From: Diplolepis rosae
Taxonomy: Eukaryota > Arthropoda > Insecta > Hymenoptera > Diplolepididae
Assembly (NCBI GenBank): GCA_030998225.1
Contig: JAPYXD010000555.1
Coordinates: forward strand, 4,030,001 to 4,094,000
DNA length: 64,000 bases
Direction: 5' to 3'
The position numbers and the translations under genes are program-made. The notes beneath the pieces are model-generated. The model saw only the letters and a list, made by a program, of their open reading frames with translations. It searched no databases and had not been told where the DNA came from. Position 1 is the first letter of the stretch; every line of letters begins with the position of its first letter. This document shows, piece after piece, positions 59,030 through 64,000 of this stretch.

Positions 59030-59431
59030 GAAAAATCTTGTATTTTAGCTCAAACATGTATCCATTTTAGTGCATCTGATGGCGTTTTCAAGTTATACTT
59101 AAGCCTACGACCCTGCTATCTCGCTTCTAGTATTTTAAAATGTAATGAGGGCTATAAAAAATATGGGCCCATCATCGAAACAAAATAACCAACTGTTGAA
59201 AACAGCGTGACTCATTTTTTCTAACCCACAAAAATGCGGATGCAGATAATGGCAATTATTCCCCAAAGCCCCTCAACTGCGATCGGCTAATATTGCCTCC
59301 AACTGTCCCCAAAATGTTTTCTAGGTTAAAAGGTTTAGAAATAATCAATAATTCAAGTTTTTCAAAAGTTGATTTTTTTGTTACCTTCCTCCTCACACGG
59401 AGAAAAAAAATTGTTGTATTAATCAACCAGA

Positions 59432-59620
59432 TTGTTGATATAGAACTGACAAAACTTTTTTGCTGTCCCAACAAATTTTCAGTCTTCCCAACAAACCTAT
59501 TTGTTGAACCAACAAAAAAGTTTGTTATTGCTTTTTGCTTGACAAAACTTTTTGTAAGTAGAACTAAAATTTTGTTGAGACGGCAAAAAAAAGTTTGTCA
59601 GTTCTATATTTATCTCCGGC
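59432..59620. repeat. Foldback rich in ACAAACTTTTTTGTTG motifs
   Basis: TATAGAACTGACAAAACTTT (59438) is inverted as AAAGTTTGTCAGTTCTATA (59594). Between them CAACAAA/TTTGTTG units alternate. A sequence of similar style (TTGTTG/CAACCA units after a GAGAAAAAAGGATTGTTGTC start) is at 60554-60670, suggesting a further small family. Confidence 0.6.
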
Positions 59621-59705
59621 GTGCACGTTTTTATATACAAGGTGTCCTACCACGTGCGGGGCAGCCGCCAATGCCGATTTCTAACCTCTCTAGCTCAAAA
59701 ACTAC

Positions 59706-60095
59706 TCAACTAAAAATTTGGTGAGGGGAATTTTTAACTTGTTTTTTTGACCCTTTATTCAGAATTATCATCTGTCTCACAAGTGGTAGAACACACTGAA
59801 TTATTTGTAAAAAAAAATATATAAGTTGCAACATATCTTTAGTGTCTACAGGTTGCGCAGTGTCAGTTCTTGATTTTTTCTGACCAATGTCCTCACTCTC
59901 AGGTTCCTCATTCACCCTAACCTGAAGAGGTGTCCCAGTCGCCTTAACTTGATCTGAGTCTCGAACTGAAATTCGTTCTTCAATAACTGTAGTAGCAGAT
60001 CGGCTATTAGGATCAAATTTTTCCTCTTGTGACCAGCCTGAACATGTTGCGCAGATCGAAACGACCAATAGAGAAGTTAAACACTTTTGATACAT
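59706..60095 (-). CDS. Signal-peptide-bearing exon of a secreted protein
   Basis: An ATG at 60095 opens a frame starting MYQKCLTSLLVVSICATCSG, a clear signal peptide with likely cleavage near CSG|WSQ. It is followed by a polar, acidic stretch (EEKFDPNSRSATTVIEERIS, later VNEEPESEDIGQKKSR). After about residue 90 the frame becomes hydrophobic and low-quality, so the coding exon probably ends earlier; CTTCAG|GTTAGG at about 59928 is a good phase-0 donor. It could be the first exon of the gene whose last exons lie at 55.5-57.7 kb, but this link is not proven. Confidence 0.45.
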   Translation of the reverse strand: MYQKCLTSLLVVSICATCSGWSQEEKFDPNSRSATTVIEERISVRDSDQVKATGTPLQVRVNEEPESEDIGQKKSRTDTAQPVDTKDMLQLIYFFLQIIQCVLPLVRQMIILNKGSKKQVKNSPHQIFS

Positions 60096-62289
60096 TTTAA
60101 AAAATAGTTTTGACCTTTTTTTTCAAGTCATTTGAAATAAAAATCTTAATAAATTTAAGAGCAGTATTAATTAAACTCTTTTGCGTGAATTGCTCAATTA
60201 TTATATGAACACTTGACTGCTTTCGATTTCCTTTGAGTGACAAAAATCTAATGCTATACGTAACGAAGATGAAACTGATGTGTCTTTCTAATTTGCAGTT
60301 TCACTCTTTATATACCTCGTCATACATGAGGTCCTGTCACATATTTACTTTACAGGGACGCAATATACAAGGTTTGTATAGGAAGTTACTGTTCTTGCGT
60401 CAATCATTAATTATTTTAGTGGGAGTCATAATGGTAACATAAGTTGCCAAATCATCTTTTCCTAATCCGATTCCATTGAATGATGTCTACTACGAAACGT
60501 AAATAGAAAAAAGGAACTTGAATTTGAATTTCGTTTTACTGATATTTCTTCATTGAGAAAAAAGGATTGTTGTCCCATCCAATTCGTTGGACTCTAAAGT
60601 GCCATTCAATTTATTGGTTGTCACAACCAATTCCCGGTTAGCACAACCAAACATTTTTTGCAGTCTTCAATTTAAATTTAAGACATACCTATTTTTATAT
60701 ACTAAAAATAATAGAATAATAACATTAGTTTATGATCAAAATGCAAAAATATATCTATATTTATAAAAATTAATGTTTAAAGGTTAACACCACTGTAGCA
60801 GGCTGAAAATTTGGTCTTTTCGAGACTTTTCTAAGCCTGAAAACAAAATTGTTATGAAATGTGGTTGAAGATTTTTATTGTACATACCTTGAAGTGTATA
60901 AATAATTTTTTTGTAATTTTTTTTTTCAAAATCGCGACTATATACGATGACGGCAGAAGAACACCTCAAATTGAGGTGCTTCGAGGTTGTCAGCACAACT
61001 GTAGTAATTCTTGCTACAAAAAAAAAATTCTTGTTAATAATGAATACACCAAAAAAATACGTATCGGATTAGAAAAATATTGATTAATTTGTGTAAGTTT
61101 AAAGTCGAAAGTATTTTTTACAAATAAAAAAACAGGTCAAAAACTGGCCATAAGTTGGCCAATTTTTAAGATTCCAAAAAACCCATACGGATTTCTTTAG
61201 ATAATCTAATAAAACTGAGACAGATATATCTTAGTGCATTTTATTTAATTTCACAATTTTTTAAATTGGTATCTAATTTTGCATAGGAATAAATAAAAAT
61301 GAAAAAAGTATGCGCCCCTGGGTGTCTAAGGTATAACAAAATGACAAACTCAGGTGAAAACAAAAGTGTCACAAATAATCCATGCGTGCCTCCATCGCAT
61401 CGTCACGCTATGTACCACATTAATTGGTCCGTTCGTATAGTATTTCATTCTTTTAGATTTATTAAATTATAACTGACACCGAGTTTCACACGTGTATACT
61501 TTTGAATCGCAATTAAATCACAAAAAGGTAATTTCAATCCCTTATAAAAACAATTGATAGAATCCAATTGATCCCGATTGAACCAATTTAAAAACACCAT
61601 TAAAATCAATTTGTTTAATCGGATTTAATTTTATAGCACTGATTGAATCCGATTAAATGAATCTGTTAAATTCTACTATTGTTCCAGCAAATAAGCAATA
61701 AATTAAAAAATTTCATTATTTTCATTATATTTCAATTATTTAAATTTTACTAATGACTGAGTGAAAATTCTTCAGCTTGGAATTAGTGACGATTGTAACG
61801 AAAGTTTAATTAGACATCAATATGTAGTAATTTTTTTATTGAAAGTTAGTGAATATTTTCACTTACTCCAGTAGGTTTTAGAATTTTTGTTAATTTATTA
61901 ATCCAATTTTACTAATTCAAATCTAAAAAATATAAAAGTTAGCAATAAATTAGATACATTCAGTCTTTTAAGTGACTGAAAATGTTCCAATTGAGTTACA
62001 AAAAGTAAGAAAAAAATTATACTTAAATACAAAAGAGATGTTTAATTGGCTTAAGAAAAGAATTTCTTTTAGATTTCGCTTTCGAATCAAATTATTATGA
62101 AAGCTTCTCTGAGGAAGGCATAATTTCACTTCCGGAGAGTGACAGTTTTTTGCAAGAGTCGAGTGATTTTGTCCAATTTTCACATTTCTTTCGCCAATGT
62201 TTGTGACGACCTTCGTTAAGCGAGACAGACTCCTAGTAATACTAGGGGTATTTAATATTAACGTGATAAAATGAACAAAACTGATTTTT
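60096..62289. other. Non-coding stretch, no gene seen
   Basis: 2.2 kb of AT-rich sequence. Apart from the TTGTTG/CAACCA repeat-like block (60554-60670) and a small inverted pair CACCTCAAATTGAGGTG (60961-60977), nothing is recognised. Frames at 60233-60442, 60859-61083 and 61968-62297 have no motif. Confidence 0.45.
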
Positions 62290-62592
62290 TTTGGCAAAAA
62301 TCGGTTTTATTTTTCAATGTACTCTCCTTTTAGCTCGATACGTCGAGTCCAACGATCTTTCAACTTTTCTATGCGTTCCAAATAACATGATTTGTCAAAC
62401 GCTCAAAAATACCTTTCTATTTCCTATTCAAATTTTTTGTTCGACTCAAAAAGCCTAGCACATAGACATTTCTTGAGGATTGGGAGCAGATAATAGTCGC
62501 TGGATGCCAGGTCTGGAGAACATGGTGGATGTGGAAGCGATTCGAAACCTAATTCATGCTTTTTTCCCTGTAAAATGTTCGATGTGTGATGT

Positions 62593-63125
62593 AATGTTGG
62601 CTTCCAATGCCTCAATAGTAACTGGTTTATCCACAAAACATTTAGACTTTACATACCCCCACAAATAAAAGTCCAAAGGTGTGATATAACACGATCTTGG
62701 AGGCTAATCCACCGGTCCGAAACGAGAGATAAATTGCTCACCGAAACGACTACGCAGTAAATCCATTTTTTCACGGGCTGTATGACATGTAGCGCCGTCT
62801 TGTTGGAACCAAATGTTGAGATTACATGCTTCAATTTTCGACATCAAAAATGGCCCAAGTAGTGCCATAAGATAGGCCAAGTTGTTGAGATCGGCACCGA
62901 ATCGATTCTTCGGGTCTTCGGCAAAACTCTCATTTACAGCCGCAATATTCTCTACAGTTCGGGCTGTAGGTGATCTAATCGGTCGAGTATCATCCAATAA
63001 TGTTAAATTATTCTCGAGTATGCCGAATAGTGCGTTCGGTAGGACGATTATGTACACCATAAATTGGCCTCAGCGCGCGATAAACACTTTTCACAGAGCG
63101 TCCATTTTCGTAATATGAAATGTCA
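62593..63125 (-). pseudogene. Internally deleted Tc/mariner-type transposase inside the mariner
   Basis: Minus strand. N-terminal piece YENGRSVKSVYRALRPIYGV then HNRPTERTIR, a frameshift, then LTLLDDTRPIRSP.ARTVENIAAVNESFAEDP. A deletion removes the middle, and the C-terminal catalytic part follows: LNIWFQQDGATCHTAREKMD, FISRFGPVD, a stop, PPRSCYITPLDFYLWGYVKS and DKPVTIEALEANI. The WFQQDGATCHTA and TPLDFYLWGYVK motifs mark the arthropod Tc1/mariner-superfamily group that is often annotated as a Tc3-like transposase. It joins the mariner C-terminus at 62592/62593 without spacer. Confidence 0.82.
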
Positions 63126-63235
63126 ATAAAAACTAAATAAAATTTTGTATTTAGTTTGACAGTAGTCACGCGTGACATGTCAATAAAACCCTATTGGAAA
63201 AAGTACCTCCAATTTGATTACACTTTATATTACGA

Positions 63236-63400
63236 GCCTAGGCGCACAATGAGAGTTATTGCGCGACGCGCGACAATGCTCGCCGGAGATCGAAGCCGAG
63301 ACAAAGCCAAGACGAAGCCGCGGCGCGATCAGTCCTACGAGCATTGTCGCGAGTCTCGTTATTTCCCGAATTGTGTGCATTGGCACGTATTCTATTTTAT
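63236..63400. repeat. GC-rich foldback
   Basis: Left arm GCGCACAATGAGAGTTATTG..CGCGACAATGCTCG and right arm CGAGCATTGTCGCGAGTCTCGTTATTTC..GAATTGTGTGC are inverted over about 50 bp. The 63-bp centre is GC-rich (CCGAGACAAAGCCAAGACGAAGCCGCGG), which contrasts with the AT-rich surroundings. An adjacent AAGAAGAAG tract is at 63608-63635. Confidence 0.75.
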
Positions 63401-64000
63401 GTGACATCGGTGCGTATACGAGTTTTTATGCGTACACTCGAATCTAATCTAGTATTGTAGTTGTTTGCGGCGCTAGTCATTACACTTGATATTTCGCGAC
63501 TAGTCCCGGCCATTTTGATTTTATCGATCTTGTGTAGCAGTAGCGTGTTGTAATAGAGCATGCGCAGTTCAAATGTACAAGGCTTTGTCAGTAGGGTGCT
63601 AACGCTGTACGAAGAAGAAGAAGAATAAGAAGAAGATTGTGCTCCGCTGTATGACTATAGGCGCATGCACAGTTCAATTTTTACATTTCATTCCTCTGTG
63701 GCGCAATACACAACATTGCGCTACTTTAAACTGTAGCGAAAAAACGAGTTTACGCGCCGGAGGCACATAAAATATTGACTACACGGTTAGTTAAGATGGA
63801 TACGGTCTCTGCTATCTCACGCATTTTCACTTTCGGGTCATTCAAAACAATATCATGGATTTTATTGATCATTTCTGGTGTAGTGATCTCATTTGGACTA
63901 CCTGGACTTGGTATTATTTCTGTGCTCGTACGACCACAACGAAATTCGGTAAACCACTTCTGAACAACCCCATACGACAGAACAGAGACCGAATAATATT

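Larger units (their letters stand above)
62290..64000 (-). pseudogene. Broken mariner transposase, split and truncated by the window edge
   Basis: The N-terminal part lies at 63766-64000 (minus): VVQKWFTEFRCGRTSTEI, then SPNEITTPEMINKIHDIVL and VKMREIAETVSI..NRVVNIL, a mariner N-terminal HTH region. The C-terminal part lies at 62307-62592: KKHELGFESLPHPPCSPDLA followed by SSDYYLLPILKKCL and, after two in-frame stops, YLERIEKLKDRW..RIELKGEYIEK and the stop at 62307. The catalytic centre is absent, replaced by another transposon fragment and foldback sequence. The 5' end lies beyond the window. Confidence 0.8.

Noticed and set aside
1..64000. CRISPR arrays, bacterial operons or prophage
   Set aside because: No regularly spaced direct repeats with unique spacers, no ribosome-binding sites, and spliced genes throughout; the sequence is eukaryotic.

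Overview
The window looks like nuclear DNA from an insect. It is AT-rich, its genes are split by short GT-AG (and two GC-AG) introns, the proteins are typical conserved metazoan housekeeping proteins, and the gaps are full of mariner remnants and small foldback (MITE-like) elements. The order is not certain. The gene set and a secreted protein with an alanine-rich tail before RRKR would suit a hymenopteran, but that is inference. All gene models below were spliced by hand from reading frame, phase and splice-site consensus; no search or transcript was available.

Layout. 0.5-1.8 kb (+): a THAP zinc-finger protein. 2.8-6.9 kb (-): mitochondrial 2-oxoglutarate/malate carrier (SLC25A11), with an internally deleted Mos1-like mariner in its last intron. 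8.8-9.7 kb (-): BORC subunit 8. 11.2-12.8 kb (+): translocon-associated protein beta (SSR2). 13.9-21.6 kb (-): nuclear pore membrane glycoprotein 210 (13 coding exons, one of 3.3 kb). 22.3-24.1 kb (+): GOLM1/CASC4-like Golgi type II membrane protein, divergent from NUP210. 26.0-27.2 kb (-): Ric/RIT small GTPase. 28.6-36.8 kb (+): spatacsin (SPG11), 21 coding exons. 40.0-43.5 kb (+): Patched-domain/sterol-sensing transporter. 43.6-44.4 kb: decayed mariner. 45.4-48.0 kb (-): acetyl-CoA transporter SLC33A1. 49.8-50.4 kb (-): an unrecognised 119-residue protein. 52 kb (+): a SAP-like exon. 55.5-57.9 kb (-): a secreted Gly/Tyr-rich protein. 59.7-60.1 kb (-): a signal-peptide-bearing exon. 62.3-64 kb: two interleaved, broken Tc1/mariner-type transposases.

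The genes do not form one pathway. Several act in membrane traffic and organelle biology: TRAP-beta and SLC33A1 in the ER, the GOLM-like protein in the Golgi, and BORCS8 and spatacsin at lysosomes. They are arranged as divergent or convergent pairs (BORCS8/SSR2, NUP210/GOLM, RIT/SPG11; SSR2 and NUP210 converge).

The most unusual part is non-coding. The stretch 50.4-59.7 kb is almost continuous foldback elements. At 54.58-55.29 kb two 71-nt cloverleaf-forming tRNA-like sequences lie in opposite orientation within a large near-perfect inverted repeat, and an identical 12-bp direct repeat flanks the whole unit. Other strong signals are two GC-AG introns in different genes, a MITE family with a perfect 8-bp target duplication, that same family nested inside a second MITE family within NUP210, and further repeat families with two copies each in the window.
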